Part shown: piece after piece, positions 1 to 11,766 of the stretch
How positions within the stretch are numbered: the first letter of the stretch is position 1
How the letters are laid out: each line of letters opens with the position of its first letter
NCBI GenBank assembly: GCA_037576215.1
Contig: JBANDB010000005.1
Coordinates: forward strand, 4,402,001 to 4,466,000
DNA from: Armillaria gallica
Taxonomy: Eukaryota; Basidiomycota; Agaricomycetes; Agaricales; Physalacriaceae
DNA length: 64,000 nucleotides
Reading direction: 5' to 3'
Made by a program: the position numbers and the translations under genes
Notes under the pieces: model-generated
The model's database searches: none
What the model saw: the letters and a program-made list of their open reading frames with translations, nothing else
What the model was told of the DNA's origin: nothing

Positions 1-2
1 AA

Positions 3-125
3 GTGTTAGGGGAAGATAATCCTAATACAATACAATCTATGACCAATTTAGCATCTGTATATGGGAACCAAAGTAGATGGAAAAGGCTGAAAAGCTATAC
101 TTGTAAATGCTTTCATTATATATAA
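3..125 (+). pseudogene. TPR repeat fragment, kinesin-light-chain type
   Basis: The window opens inside a reading frame that runs VLGEDNPNT, then SMTNLASVYGNQSRW. This is the signature of kinesin-light-chain-type TPR units (LGxxHPxTLxxxxNLAxxYxxQGxW), which in fungi often form the C-terminal sensor arrays of NB-ARC or NACHT proteins. Only about one repeat is seen. The expected continuation after the Trp is lost and the frame ends at TAA 123-125. The rest of the gene would lie to the left of the window. I see no NTPase domain here, so the NLR link is inference only. Confidence 0.6.
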
Positions 126-1262
126 AAGTCACAAGAAAAATATTGGCTCAATACTCATGCTTGGGGGTCACTACTGATAGCAACTGCTACCGACCGGAGT
201 TTGAACTGAGTCAGAATTATGCCAGAATTTCCCACTTGAGGCATGATGCCGTTGGTCTTGCAACTGGTAGTTATTGCACTGGCTGCCTCCTGCTCTCTAC
301 CGCAGCCAGATATTTGCCAGAGATCTCTTTGAGTGATTATATCCTCAGTACTTGAATATTTATGAATCTCCCTCATTTCAAGGCCATAGTTTTTACTTTA
401 TCTTATCCATGAAAGGAAATAGCTTCAGTCTCATGAGGAGAAAATTTTCTGATATCAAAAGTCCATTTACTGTAAATTACCCTCAAGCAAGATCTAAATT
501 GAAGGTGCTGACAGCCAGTCAATGTTGAATGCTCTCACTGTGACAGCGAGCACCGATAAATCACTGCAGCAGTGAACCACATTTGGCTGAAATTTCAAAC
601 TCCGGTCAGTAGCAACTTGGCTGCTATGATTCGCAAAAGGCCCACAAATTACTTAACTGCCCGGAGGGCCTGAAAATTTAGGATGTATTCTATGTGCATG
701 AATAAGCTTGAATTAATATTTTAAGCACCAGAAACTGAATGCATCCCTTGTGTTTAATGAATCTGCTACTGAATGGCAGGTCTGCTGCTTGATGTGGCTG
801 TGCCTCAGGCATCAGAAAGGTCCACAGAGCACTGTTTTTCACCACCCTCTTTGACTTCGCGTTTCTGGCACTCAAAAATTATTTTAGAATTTGCAGTTAG
901 GTCTTCTGAAACTTTTTTCCTTTCCCTTTTCTTTTTCTCTCTTTTTTCTTTTTCTTTTTCTTTTCTTTTTAATTTTTTCTCAGACTGACCCACAAGCATC
1001 AGTAGCGAGCCAAAATATCTTAATAAATTATTAAAGCCTGTTTGGTGACATGAATATATGAATTAATGTGCAGTTTAAATACCAGATTGTAAATAAAGTG
1101 AGTGTGACTATCCTGTGACCATTTGCATGATTTGTGACATCAGAATGATAACCTATTTGAAGCAGCATTTGGACATCTTTGTGACACTGTGCTCAGCTCC
1201 TAGGCTATTTTTTCTTGCATGATAATACACCATATAAAGGTATGCTACAGCTTGATAACTAC
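126..1262. other. No gene recognised
   Basis: AT-rich sequence without a credible coding frame. It holds a 20-bp inverted repeat (186-205 against 594-613, 19 of 20 matching; the one mismatch is a CG/TG difference), which could mark the ends of a small non-autonomous element, and a pyrimidine tract at 912-970. I saw no target duplication around the inverted repeat. Confidence 0.5.
912..970 (+). repeat. Polypyrimidine (CT)n tract
   Basis: About 59 consecutive C/T bases, mostly T runs broken by single C. It is simple sequence. The small ORFs crossing it (Phe/Ser-rich on one strand, Lys/Glu-rich on the other) are products of the tract and not genes. Confidence 0.85.
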
Positions 1263-1500
1263 TGTTAGAGATGTGCCAAAAAGAACAAGATAACTTGCAT
1301 AAGTAGAGCCCAGCAGAGTGTATGGGCTTTGGCAAAGCTATCAGCAATGTCACCCTTGAGCTAAAGCCTTGAAGTTGGATTGCAAAATGAAGTCCATGGA
1401 GAGCAAGGGTTTAAATAGAGTATGAGAGATAGACTAATAGAGTGGTGATAAGCCTAGACTTTCATGGCAATGGCAAAACCAACTCAGAATGAGATTGGGC
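1263..1500 (-). repeat. Truncated LTR, family A
   Basis: Begins TGTTAGAGATGTGCC and is colinear for about 150-240 bp with the LTRs starting at 48667 and 58165 (shared landmarks: GATAACTTGCAT, GGGCTTTGGCAAAGCTAT, CTTGAG, GATTGGATT). The match fades near 1500, so only the R/U5 side survives. The orientation is the same as the M2 element (minus). It is strongly diverged and lacks CG dinucleotides, so it is probably an old insertion. Confidence 0.7.
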
Positions 1501-2042
1501 AATTAACATGGTAACACAGCAATCAAGGTGATTGTGTGTGCAAGTGGGTTTGAGGCACCTCCATGTAGTAAATCAATTCCTCTATACATAGGTATACACT
1601 GCAACTTTGCAATCAGTGAAATAGTACTGCTTGGTAGTTGAGTACTAGAAGCTTTGGTTGTAAGCCAGTATAGATCTCTCAAAACAAGAGAGGACAGAAA
1701 CAGGTATGATATAAATACCACAAATCTGTATGAGAAACATTAATGAGCCTCCAGGCTCTGTATGCTCTGTATTCATGGATTTTACCTGCTAATCAATGCT
1801 ACAGTCCACTTGACAGACTTTCAGTAAACCAAAGATTGCACATACACTAATACCACTTTTATTCTATAGCAACCACTCCTCATGCACTTTGTTATCCATC
1901 CCATCTCACTACACATCATAATTTCTGTACTCCATCATGGCAAGGCACCTTTGATTGACAATCATCCTAAAACAGAATTGCTGCATCACTCCAAAGCATC
2001 CAATTGATGTGTCTCTTGATCATTTAATAAAATAACATGTGT
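1501..2042. other. No gene recognised
   Basis: AT-rich non-coding sequence. A short stretch at 1743-1765 resembles, on the opposite strand, the edge of the insertion in the M2 gag gene near 57.4 kb (shared core GAGCCTCCAGGCTCTGTA). It may therefore carry the terminus of another LTR element. Confidence 0.4.
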
Positions 2043-2496
2043 TGTATATGTGACTAGAATACATAGCAAGAAGTATTGTGAGATGGATACCTTAGTATAT
2101 AGATAGTCTAGCAATGAGAAGGGTTCAACTTTACCTCAGAAGGAAAGTTAAGTAGTATTGATAAGCTGATTAACCATGCAGATTCAACGAAAGCTTAAGA
2201 TCACTCAGTATTTGTGATGTGTAAAGCTTATAGATTGTAAGGTTGTTTGATACATGATAAGACAGCATATATATACTAGTCTGCCTACTGCAAAAGAGAC
2301 TTCTGTCATCTTCTAGTAAATACTGCGTGACTTGTAAGGAGTCACACAACTGTGGATTATTATGAACAAAAATAGAAACTATTAATAGACATAAAGTTGT
2401 TAGCATTGTAAGGGAAGATGAATGCATATGTTGTAAGTAAGAGAGGAAGGAAAGGTGAAGAGAGACCGTAGGGATACTGGAGAAAATACTATAACA
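2043..2496 (-). repeat. 454-bp LTR, family B (solo or 3' remnant)
   Basis: Full-length copy of the LTR at 48147-48600, with the same length and the same TG...CA ends. By eye the two copies differ at about 24 positions, of which all but one are transitions. The flanking five bases (TGTGT left, TACCT right) do not form a target duplication. Immediately right of it, the minus strand reads a purine run (AGGAGGAGG) against the LTR, as expected of a polypurine tract. It may thus be the 3' LTR of a minus-oriented, otherwise deleted element and not a clean solo LTR. No gag or pol is recognisable beyond it. Confidence 0.85.
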
Positions 2497-2549
2497 TACC
2501 TCCTCCTGTCTGCATGTACCCCCTAAGGTCTTAATAATAAAAAGATGAA

Positions 2550-3800
2550 TAGTTCAAATTTAGAAGTGACTTACAAGGCAACAGGAGCTTCAAGCTCTGA
2601 TAATTCAAAACTCTTTTGTCCCACCTCATTGCCCCCATCATCATAGTAAACGATGATAAGCCAATGCAGAGGCCACTGTATCCTCATTCCCAAATAAAAT
2701 ACTGGTGCTGCTAGCTGGCTCTTCCATGACCTCATCAACATCTTAGGCAAATTCATACACTGCCCTGACAGACACACCATTGCCATTGTCGTCATCATCG
2801 TCGTTCTGGTGAGGTCCCATAGATGGTCTATCATCAGCTGGGCCATGGTCATCTGTGTTGGAGAAGGACATTTCAGTTTCTGTGTTGTCCTCATTAGAAG
2901 TCATGACTGTATTGGTGTCCTTGTCCTCAGACATGCTGACCATGTCTGAGTCTTCAGAACCAGAGTAGTCAGATAAGTCAATGTCTGAGTCAGAATAGTC
3001 TGTCAAGACACTGTCTGAATCCGATCCTGCATTGTACAAAGGGATGTCACTGTCGAAGGCATCTGAGGTGCTGGGTGGAGTGCTGGATGGACTAGGAGTA
3101 GGTGGTCATGCTGTGCTGTCGAAAGTGAGATAGTTAGGATCATATGGTACCATACAATTGTTGGGAGCGATGAAGGTGGAAAGCGTGTGACTGTCATTGA
3201 CCTGGCAATGCATGAGTAACTCCCTCCTAGTCATACCCCTCTACTCTGCAATCTCATCCACTCATTGTGAATAGAAAAATGCTAAGAACTCAGGCCATGA
3301 GGCCTGCCTAATGACCCCCCAGTTAACCGTGGAATCAAAACCAAGCACTACACTTTGTTTGATTCTCCAATTCATCCAAGCGTAACTGCTGAGAATTCCA
3401 GAGAGATGGCTTTCCAAGTCAACCTGTAGTTGGTCCCTATTTGTATATTCAGCACAAGCGAGTAGGTAGGCATGGTTATGGAAGAAACCACTGGCAATAT
3501 CGTCAGGATTGCTGAGGCCAAGCTCATGAGCTTGGAGGGGTGGGATGGTCAGCAGTACAGCAACTGCATGGTACAGTACATTGTGCACTGTGTGCATGAG
3601 CACACAAAAGAAGATTTTGGAAGCATTGCGCAGAGCAAGGATGAGGTCGTCCATGATGAAGTAATGGTCCTCTCCCACCCCTAGTCTTAGATCTGAGCCT
3701 TTACTCCTCAATGTAGCAAGGAAAACCTGTTTTATTATCTCCCACTGTAGCAAGCCTCTGTACAGCAAGGCATATTTTACTCTCTGTACAGCCATGCTTT
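2550..3800 (-). pseudogene. Decayed mushroom-family gene, unknown function
   Basis: The minus strand holds a 177-codon open stretch (3795-3262) with protein-like composition, including VLMHTVHNVLYHAVAVLL and GFDSTVNWGVIRQASWPEF. It is followed by an acidic Ser/Asp-rich tail (3039-2743) and a further piece down to about 2571. The pattern of a hydrophobic His-containing helix followed by a GFDS...W..VR..SW motif resembles, from memory, a multi-copy hypothetical protein family of agaric fungi. No function is known to me. Frame changes and stops separate the pieces, so it is probably a pseudogene, though some gaps could be introns. Confidence 0.45.
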
Positions 3801-4446
3801 GTCAGACATCCACCTCCCATTTTGGTAAGCATGCTTCTGGGCATAGATTGGGTGTATTGGAGGTCATTGTGCATCCTCCTGCTCACTGTGTGTCCAGAAA
3901 ATTTTTGTACTAGCATTTAAAAATATATTCAAGCACATTCCCAACATGATGCCCACACTCCAAATCCAAAATTAGCTGGATTTGATGCAACGTGTTTAGA
4001 TATACCTTTTTTCTCTTCACAAATTTGGAATTTTAATGTTAAATACTCATATAAATATTAAAATATAGATAAATACAAAAATTAATTTATATAGGTGGGA
4101 TGTGAGCAGGGGGCACAGCATGCATGGTAGCGAGCACAGGTATGAATGTATGCCTCTACTGGGCCCTTTCTCATCTGAACAAGCAAACAACACTAAAATC
4201 AGGGCAGCACAACTATCCAGAATCCAAAAATGGGGGTATTGAAGCGGGGCCATTATCGATAGCAGTGAGAATTATTGATGGGGTTCAGTGAGCACACTGA
4301 GTATAGCATTGTGCTACCCTGTGAACATATTTAGTATTGAGAGCGAGCCTGTGGTAGTGGCTCAAGCTGGGAGTGGACTGGGAGGTACACCACAGATTAA
4401 TGGTGGCAGTGGGCATCATGGTGGACCCATGAGGTGAAACGGACAC
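3801..4446. other. No gene recognised; left flank of pogo insertion
   Basis: AT-rich, non-coding. Roughly 4330-4446 continues, on the minus strand, the dispersed repeat R seen again on the other side of the pogo element (9363-10415). The sequence directly left of the insertion, read on the minus strand as CCGTTTCACC, aligns with CCGTTTCTCC in the second R copy near 36.75 kb. Confidence 0.5.
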
Positions 4447-4448
4447 TA

Positions 4449-4769
4449 CTATCATGCCCTGTGTAATTGAAAATCACCTAGAAGTTGACAATCGGCTGCC
4501 GTAGCTTTATTTTCGCATATTTTCCCACCAGTGTTTTTGTACTCAGGTAGATATATATCTCAGTATTACAGGTACAAAAAATCTAAGACTTACGACAAAG
4601 CAAAAATTTACCATTCAATTGCTGGGACAGCTGTTCAGGCTGCTGCAAGTGAAAACCATCCCTCCCGAGCTTCCAGTCCACCCCAAATTTCCAGGAAAGC
4701 TATCAGAAGTAGATAGTATAGCAAGGTATCAAACTCTGTGCCCCTTTCATTTTACTGGACACCAGAGAA
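4449..4769 (+). repeat. Left 321-bp terminal inverted repeat of pogo element
   Basis: Matches the reverse complement of 9040-9360 throughout. Homology stops at 4769, where the left side continues TGCACAACG and the right side CGTACAACA. A 61-codon ORF inside it (4531-4716) is mirrored exactly in the right repeat and is a by-product of the repeat, not a gene. Confidence 0.95.
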
Positions 4770-4888
4770 TGCACAACGAACGAGAGAGAGACTGGGTGTG
4801 ACAGAACCAGTGACAATTCATACTCCGCTCACAGATGCGTTGACAGCTAATGCCACATGATCTGTCGCATTGATTCATTGTTGACTTC

Positions 4889-7443
4889 ATGCCCCAGGAG
4901 GAGTGTTGTTCCCGTGGCCATGATACGGTTAGCCCTCGCACCCCAAACAAGGACCTTCCAGAGGATCACGAGCTTCTTCTTGAGAGGGCCTGTCAGCAAC
5001 TTTCCCTCATGAAGAAGCCCAATATCTCTCTGGTAGTGTGGGAACTCAAACTCCCTTTAGGGACGCTTCGCAATCGATTCCATGGACTTACGTTGCCCTG
5101 CAAATGTGCTCATGCTTCTCAACAGCTGATCTCTCCTGAGGCTGAAGCTGCCATCATTGCTCACATCGAACATCGTGCCAAAACTGGACATCCCTTTGAC
5201 AAGCGTCGACTTTCATGAGAGATCCAAAAAATCAGTGGTCGCAAGCCAGGTAGAAACTTTGTGCATGCTTTTCTACAGTGGCACCCTTTCATCCAGCTTG
5301 GCAAGCCATCCAGCTTGGATCCCAAGTGTTCAAAGGCCTTCAACTGACCAGTTGTCGAGCATTATTTCAAGATGCTGAAGGGACTTATTGATGAGAGAGA
5401 GATACCCATTGAGAATATGTACAACATGGATGAGAAGGGCTGTCAGCATGGAGGTGGAAAGAAAGTCTCATCACGCAAGTTCTTCATTCCACATCACAGG
5501 CGGCCTTACTATCGCAAGAGAAGTGCCAATCTAGAGTTGATTACCATCATTGAATGTGTATCCGCTGATGGTACATCTCTTTGGCTGGGCTTTGTCTTTC
5601 CGGGTAAGGGCTTTCATCCTGCCTGGTTTGAGGTCCATGATGAAATCACGTATGTCCTGAATTCCCTTTTTGCAGGCAGCCTTTCACATGTCTTTATAGC
5701 ATCTCAACATCTCCCAACAGATGGACTGATGACCATCTCTGTAGGGATTGGTTCAAAAAATCATTCATTCCTCAGAGTCATGCACGAAACCAATCTGGCA
5801 AACTGATCCTTCTCATTTATGACGGCCATGGTTCACATGAGACCCTTGACCTCATTGACCTGGGGATCAAGAATAACATCATTCTTCTCTCTCTTCCTCC
5901 GCATACAACTCATAAATTGCAACCTCTCGACGTTGGTATTTTTGGCCCATTCGCCCATTCATGGATCGAGCAATGTGATGCTATCGTAGCTGATCTGGAT
6001 CAAGAGATGCCACAATCAGACTTTGTCAAGGAATACATGGCAGTGCAGGAGAAGACGTTCTCACCGTCAACCATCAAGCAGGCCTGGAGATGTAGTGGTG
6101 CTTGGCCTATTTGTCCTGAGGTATTCAGTGAGGAAGACTATGCACCAAGTCATCCATACTCGACCACCATACGGGACATTCCTGAAATACCAGCCTCTTT
6201 CACAGGTGTATGAGAGCATGATATGGTTGCTGATGATTCCACATGGGGGAGTGATTCAGAATCAGATTCGGATCAGGAGTCAGACTCTGATAGTGACTCG
6301 GAGATGGAATCTGATGGCGAGGCAACTGATGTAGACACAATCAATCCTGACCCGTTGGACATCTACTACACATCTGGTATCTCGACAGATAGCGAGCAGT
6401 CTCATCCATGGGATACCACCTTAATGCAAACTCCAGCATCTGCAGTTCAGGCTGCACCTTTGTTGTGCGACACGGCTGCATCGCCCAGTGCCAGAACTCC
6501 ACTTATGCCATCACTTCAGTCCAATCTATCAGCTGCTTCATTCACATTAACCCTGATACCTCCAGCTCTCTTTTATGCCAGTAATCCAAGCAAGCAGCGC
6601 AGTCGGGCTGACCTCAAACACTGGTACACATTGACTCAACAATATATTGAAGGTTTGCAGAGTGAAAACCGATATCTTCATGCACAGAACTCACTCACTG
6701 AGTCCGACCTTGTGGATGCTCAACATCAGCTCAATGTGCATCAAAATCCTGCAAGCCAGGTTTGAAAACAAAACTGCGAGGCATGGACTTTGACATCAAC
6801 TGAGGGATGTGCAATGGCCACACAACGACAGCAGGAGCAGTTGAACAAGAAGAAGAAGGCAAGCACTGATCGGGAATGTCGAAAGAAGGCAGAGGCAGCT
6901 CAGCATTCACGGGAAAACCATGATCCCAACACTCCATTCACAGGTGCACTGTCGGCGAAATCCAAGGTTGACCTGCAGGACCTCGCATACATGCTCGACT
7001 TAAAGGATGGGATTGTGGGGACCCAGAAGCAACTGCTATCACGAATAACTGCACATTTCACAGCCCATCCAGACCTATGCAGCCATTCCCATTACGTGGG
7101 TTTGTTTAATCATAGCCGTGCACCCCGACAACCCCCTTTGACTACTCCTGCTTTGCCTACATCCAACCTGGCCCAGATGACTTTCTTGGCGCCAATTGCT
7201 GGCCCGAGTACTTTCATCTCTCCCCCAGCAACCTCGGCCAGTATACAACCTTCGTATTCCTCTATCTTTGAACATGCTTATGATTTCTCCTCTCCAACAC
7301 CGGGAGCACCGTTGTATGCATATAATAGTATGCACATGCATGTTTCGAGTCATGATTCTATTGCGCCTTACATGCCTACTTTACCCATCGTGTCTTCTAA
7401 TCCTTTCTTACAAAATAGGGAGTACAATAGTACCTACATGTAA
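4889..7443 (+). pseudogene. pogo-type DDE transposase, one intron, four TGA stops
   Basis: This would cut and paste the surrounding element. Exon 1 is 4889-5649, a 50-bp GT-AG intron lies at 5650-5699, and exon 2 is 5700-7443. Together they give 835 codons in one frame. Domains: N-terminal helix-turn-helix DNA-binding region (residues about 20-110), DDE_1 catalytic core (about 160-360) with NMDEKGC near residue 178 and IYDGHGSH near 293 (catalytic Asp positions) and PPHTTHKLQPLDVG, then an acidic Ser/Asp tract, a Lys/Arg-rich coiled stretch and a SAP-like motif (about 674-707, LQDLAYML...TQKQLLSRI). In-frame TGA codons stand at 5216, 5345, 6211 and 6763. At the first two the family normally has Arg, so CGA-to-TGA change is the simplest cause. 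Apart from these the frame is intact, which points to recent inactivation. The start ATG was chosen because the frame is closed just upstream. Confidence 0.92.
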
Positions 7444-7697
7444 TCTAACTCTCACCATATTCATACTCACATCATTGACAGAGAAACCGGCGCCAGACTA
7501 AGATTTTCAAATTCATCCTCTCCTTTGACCGCCATGTCAACCATGCTGCCAAATGGTTTCGACCCCATTCAGGATGGACCAACACCCTTTGTAAAGCTTG
7601 GTAAATCAGCTAGGCCAAGGGACCAACCTCGAGCATGCCCTCAAAAAAGAAAGTAGGTGAATTCATGATTCAAAAAGAAATCTGACATGTTTACCTC

Positions 7698-8810
7698 ATG
7701 AACAGACGCGATGCTCCTCACAATGATTCTAGTCTGCATCAGTCCAAGTCCACATCAACATGCCAGGATCCTCGACCCCTGCATGCATTGGAGCTGATGA
7801 CCCTTGACATGGATCTCAGCTTCACATTGAACATTCTGCTTGACGAGCTTGAACATTTTCACTTTGGCTTCAAGCCTGATATTGATTCCAAGCAGCTGAG
7901 GGTGGGGCTTTGGGGTGCACGTGAAGCGTTGGATGTGTTGGAGAGGGTGGCAGATTGGATTGATCAAGCTGATCCAACAGAGTGGGAGATGGTCATACAG
8001 GAACATGAGAATCTGTGGACTGGCTGGAAAGAATTCCGCTCATCACGTTTAGAAACAGATAATAAATAATCCTCAGTTGCTGCTACTCTGTATCTCTGAA
8101 TTCATATGAAATTGGGTTGTTGTACAGTTCTATCAGATAAACCCGCACCATGACTGTTGTGCGGCCTCCTGAATCTGCTCTGGCACCAAGCTTTCACTGT
8201 CACACAAATCAGTGGCACGATGGTATTCCCAAGTAATGTTTTCTAAAGCTTTGTGAAAGCATGAACACTGACAATGCTTGATACAGATGAGGAGAGTGAA
8301 GATCAGGAAGGCAGGAAGAAGTGTAGTATTGAGGAAGTCGAAGCACAATCCAGCTCTGAAGATGAGGAGGAAGCTCGGTGTGTGACTAGAAATATCCACA
8401 TTGCTTGATCTCTAACCAGTTGCTGTAGGGCTCATCCCTTGTTCAGAGGCTCAGGCATAAAAGGGATTAGGCTCGCTCCTATGTCTGCAGGACCTGTCCG
8501 TGATCCCAATGGTTCTGAGACTGAGGAGGACGAGACCATTGTTCACTGGGGATCTGACTCATCCGAGTCCTCTGACAATGAATGACCCTTGCTGATCTCT
8601 GTCCAAGACCAGGCATTGCTTGAGAACCTGTGTCCAGACAATGAGCTTGCTCAGGATATCCTTCCATCCTTCCATCAGTTCGTCAAAAGCAGCAATGATC
8701 TGGCACATATTTTGAGGCTAGATCAACTGGAAACTCGACAGATGATCAAGAACGAGCAACTTCAGGTCCTGTCACAGCATCTTGCTGCGAAAAAAGTCCA
8801 AGAAACCTAA
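7698..8810 (+). pseudogene. Second coding region of the pogo element, function unknown
   Basis: Downstream of the transposase and inside the inverted repeats lies a 123-codon ORF (7698-8069, Trp/Glu-rich C-terminus). An acidic stretch follows around 8285-8380, which ends at a plausible intron donor (GTGTGTGAC), then an acidic Ser-rich part near 8500-8580 and a 73-codon tail (8589-8810) with a leucine/glutamine-rich, probably coiled-coil, end. A TGA at 8582 separates the last two in the same frame. I could not fix all exon boundaries. I do not recognise a domain. Its place on the same strand inside the element suggests an accessory transposon gene, but it could be captured sequence. The 230 bp up to the right repeat looks non-coding. 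Confidence 0.5.
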
Positions 8811-9039
8811 GTAACAGGGGAGAGTCTGCTCATTGTTCAGCAGACACTGATGGCAGGAAGGGATAACAGTAATTGATTGCAGGAAGAGGGACTAGCTGCA
8901 TGTGATGCTGTGCGAAAGGTGCTCGCAGTGGTCTTAATTATGCGTCGCAGTCAGCTGATTCGGCTGACAGAGTTTAAAATTTATTTGTGACTTCATTGTG
9001 ACTCACCATGTCATGATCTGACCTCTCATTTGTTGTACG

Positions 9040-9360
9040 TTCTCTGGTGTCCAGTAAAATGAAAGGGGCACAGAGTTTGATACCTTGCTATACTATCTAC
9101 TTCTGATAGCTTTCCTGGAAATTTGGGGTGGACTGGAAGCTCGGGAGGGATGGTTTTCACTTGCAGCAGCCTGAACAGCTGTCCCAGCAATTGAATGGTA
9201 AATTTTTGCTTTGTCGTAAGTCTTAGATTTTTTGTACCTGTAATACTGAGATATATATCTACCTGAGTACAAAAACACTGGTGGGAAAATATGCGAAAAT
9301 AAAGCTACGGCAGCCGATTGTCAACTTCTAGGTGATTTTCAATTACACAGGGCATGATAG
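9040..9360 (-). repeat. Right 321-bp terminal inverted repeat of pogo element
   Basis: Inverted copy of 4449-4769, ending CATGATAG at 9360, followed by the TA target duplication at 9361-9362. Confidence 0.95.
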
Positions 9361-9362
9361 TA

Positions 9363-10415
9363 CCATCAGATTCCCCATTATTGAAAATGAGGGTGGAGGT
9401 CCAATAGTGGTTGTACAGTCAGTGGGGAGTACGGGATGTGGCGGGAACAGAGATTGGTTGTTATGGTTTTCAGCGGCGGTGATGGGGATGTTGGGAAAGA
9501 AATATGGCCTGATAGTCATGATCCCCAACATCTATAATGGGGGATGCATGGAGATGGGGGGTATCCATGGCCTAGGACAAGCAGTAGGGGCTGATGTTGG
9601 ATTCAGGCAGCAGTGGCAGCAGTGGGGCCATCGGTGCTCATATTGGCCTCATCTTGATGTCGTTTGATGCGTCCATGGGAGGGCAATTGACATTCAGACA
9701 GATGTCATTGTCGCTACTGTCGTTGGATATCAGGATGCCAACCTTGCTCCCCTCTCCCCTTGTACCCTTTTGCCCTCCTGCACCTTCCCCAGCTCATCCT
9801 CCTTCCATGGCACCAATGTCCCACCCTTCTAACCACCCCTCTATCATATTCAAACTGTCTCTGCTATCCCTGCCATCGTCGTTGTCCTATGCATCATTGT
9901 CATCATCCCAGTTGCTATACGTTCTTTCCCTCCCTGTACTTTTGGATGGCACCTGATGCCAGATCTTGCATTGTGCCCATAGTTGTTGGCATGTGCAGAT
10001 TCACCTTACACAAGCGATTGGCCCCAATGTCATTGTGGGGGATGGGAGGTAGGGAATGAGGGGGGGATGATACCAGCCTTGGAGGTGAAGGCTGGCAGCA
10101 ATCATCGTTGTCAATCATTGTAGTCGAGACTCGACAGCCTGAGTTGTGGCAGTGTCATATGGGCATTGAACACAATGCTGCCTCATGTGAGAGCTTATGC
10201 ATGGGGTGGAGAGTAAAATGGTCACTCTCTGGGGCTGTTGGGGCCACCAGATGCACCAAAAACACCTATATTTGATGCATTAGTATCATAAATAGATAAA
10301 AAATACCTTTAACCCATGAAAATGGGCAATAGAGATGAGTGAGAGGAGGGGAAACAGATGCATGGTGGTGGAAAGGAGGGAAAAAAGGTGCTGCACAGCC
10401 ACTCGATCACTGCAG
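9363..10415 (-). repeat. Dispersed repeat R, copy 1 (minus), interrupted by pogo
   Basis: Read on the minus strand from about 10415, this matches the plus strand from 35712: CAGTGATCGAGTGGCTGTG here against CAGTGATTGAGTGGCTGTG there. Both then continue through CATGGG and an intron-like TTTTTTATxxATT stretch, an Asp-rich segment and GGGAATC near the end. The distance from this start to the pogo insertion is about 1050 bp, against about 1035 bp to the matching site in copy 2. The IEWL...PP motif near the start resembles, from memory, a multi-copy agaric protein family of unknown function. Many stops are present, so it is a decayed gene copy or a transposon remnant. Confidence 0.6.
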
Positions 10416-11766
10416 ATGTATGGTCTGGAGTGATCGAGCGAGCAGAATGCACCTCGGAATGCTTCTGCTGCTTGATGTATGCCCTCCAAGGTCCTGGAAA
10501 CCATTGGCATATCTCTGTACATGTATTCTCAATATTTGTATGCAGTTTGTATGGTATTAGAGTACTCATATCATATGATATTTCCCATTATATTCTCATT
10601 GCCCTGCATTTTAGATGTTTCTGAACAGTACATCACTATTACACCTCTTACCATTGTCATGAATGACATTGAGGCACTGGGATATCATAGAATACAACTC
10701 ATACTATTGCATCCAGCTCTCTGATCCACCCCAATCTACTGATACATGTCTTGATACTGAGTTCATTCCCTAAGTAAAAGCCAATTACAATGTGAACATT
10801 TCTCAACTCGTCACACTATTGGGTACAGCAACAGCATCTTATCTTCAGGGCAGTATTATATTTGGATACAAACCACTATATGTAAGTGCTGGAAATAGGT
10901 TTTGGGTCATTTTACCTTAATTTTGTGCTGTATAGTGGCATTTACTATTGAAGCAATGGGTTTTACTACTTTTGAGAATGAAATTACTATATATTGAGCT
11001 GTTGGATAATAATTCTGCCCTAATGGCTAGTGGAGTAGGTCTTTAATGATACTATAAGTGTTCCATTAAATTTATGCAGCCTAGAAATACAGCTAGAATG
11101 AAAATTTGACCAAGTATTGCGAAGAGCAGCAATTTGAGCCTGCTTTGGCAAACTCTGAAAATCATTGGAATGAGATTTTCACTATAGTCTGGGTGGCAAA
11201 ATTAAAAGCTAATGGTATCATTTCATATAGAAGTAATATAGACATGTTTCTCCAACAGAATTAAAGGATTTATTGTATCCAGTATCTCAAATTTCGGCCT
11301 GCTTTCAAAAATTATGAGGCTTGCCAGATTGGGAATGATATTTTCCCATGGTTTGCTTCATCCAAGGGAGTGTGGTTGCATCCAACCAAAATGGGCTATG
11401 TGGGGGTCAGGAGGCATTACCAGAATGTGCAATATTATTTTTTGAGCCTGTACAATTTTTTTGGGGCCTAAACAATGAGCGGGAGGGCAGGATATCCTGT
11501 GCCTAATCCAATGGCCAATGCCCAGTGCCAATAAGCCGATCCGGCAATCTGGCAGTATGAGAAATATGCCGCTCGTGCCGATACATGATGTAATCCTGCA
11601 ATTTTATGCATGGACCAAGATTTATGGGGAGTGGGGAAGGTGCACTAGGTGCTAATGTATTTCAATTGAAGGATTATATAATACAAGGCCCCAGGCAATG
11701 TCCCCAGGGCATACAACAGCTGCAGAAATTCCTACAGAGAATCTTGCTACATTGAGAGTTAATTAA
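10416..11766. other. No gene recognised
   Basis: AT-rich sequence without a supported coding frame. Two stretches near 11130-11200 and 11290-11350 look loosely alike (CCTGCTTT...GAATGA.ATTTTC), perhaps an old tandem duplication. Nothing else stands out. Confidence 0.4.

Larger units (their letters stand above)
4449..9360 (+). mobile_element. Complete pogo-type (Tc1/mariner) DNA transposon
   Basis: A 4912-bp element bounded by 321-bp terminal inverted repeats that begin CTATCATGCCCTGTG and are identical by eye. It is flanked by a TA dinucleotide on each side (4447-4448 and 9361-9362), the target duplication of this superfamily. It carries a plus-strand transposase gene (4889-7443) and a second plus-strand coding region (7698-8810). 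Identical long repeats suggest recent movement or homogenisation, although the transposase in this copy has four in-frame TGA codons. It is inserted in a minus-oriented copy of dispersed repeat R. Confidence 0.93.

Noticed and set aside
186..613. Inverted repeat 186-205 / 594-613 as a complete small transposon
   Set aside because: The arms are short, homology does not extend to clear ends, and no target duplication is visible. Kept only as a note.
4531..9278. Identical 61-residue ORFs at 4531-4716 and 9093-9278
   Set aside because: They are the same sequence in the two inverted repeats of the pogo element and have no codon support.
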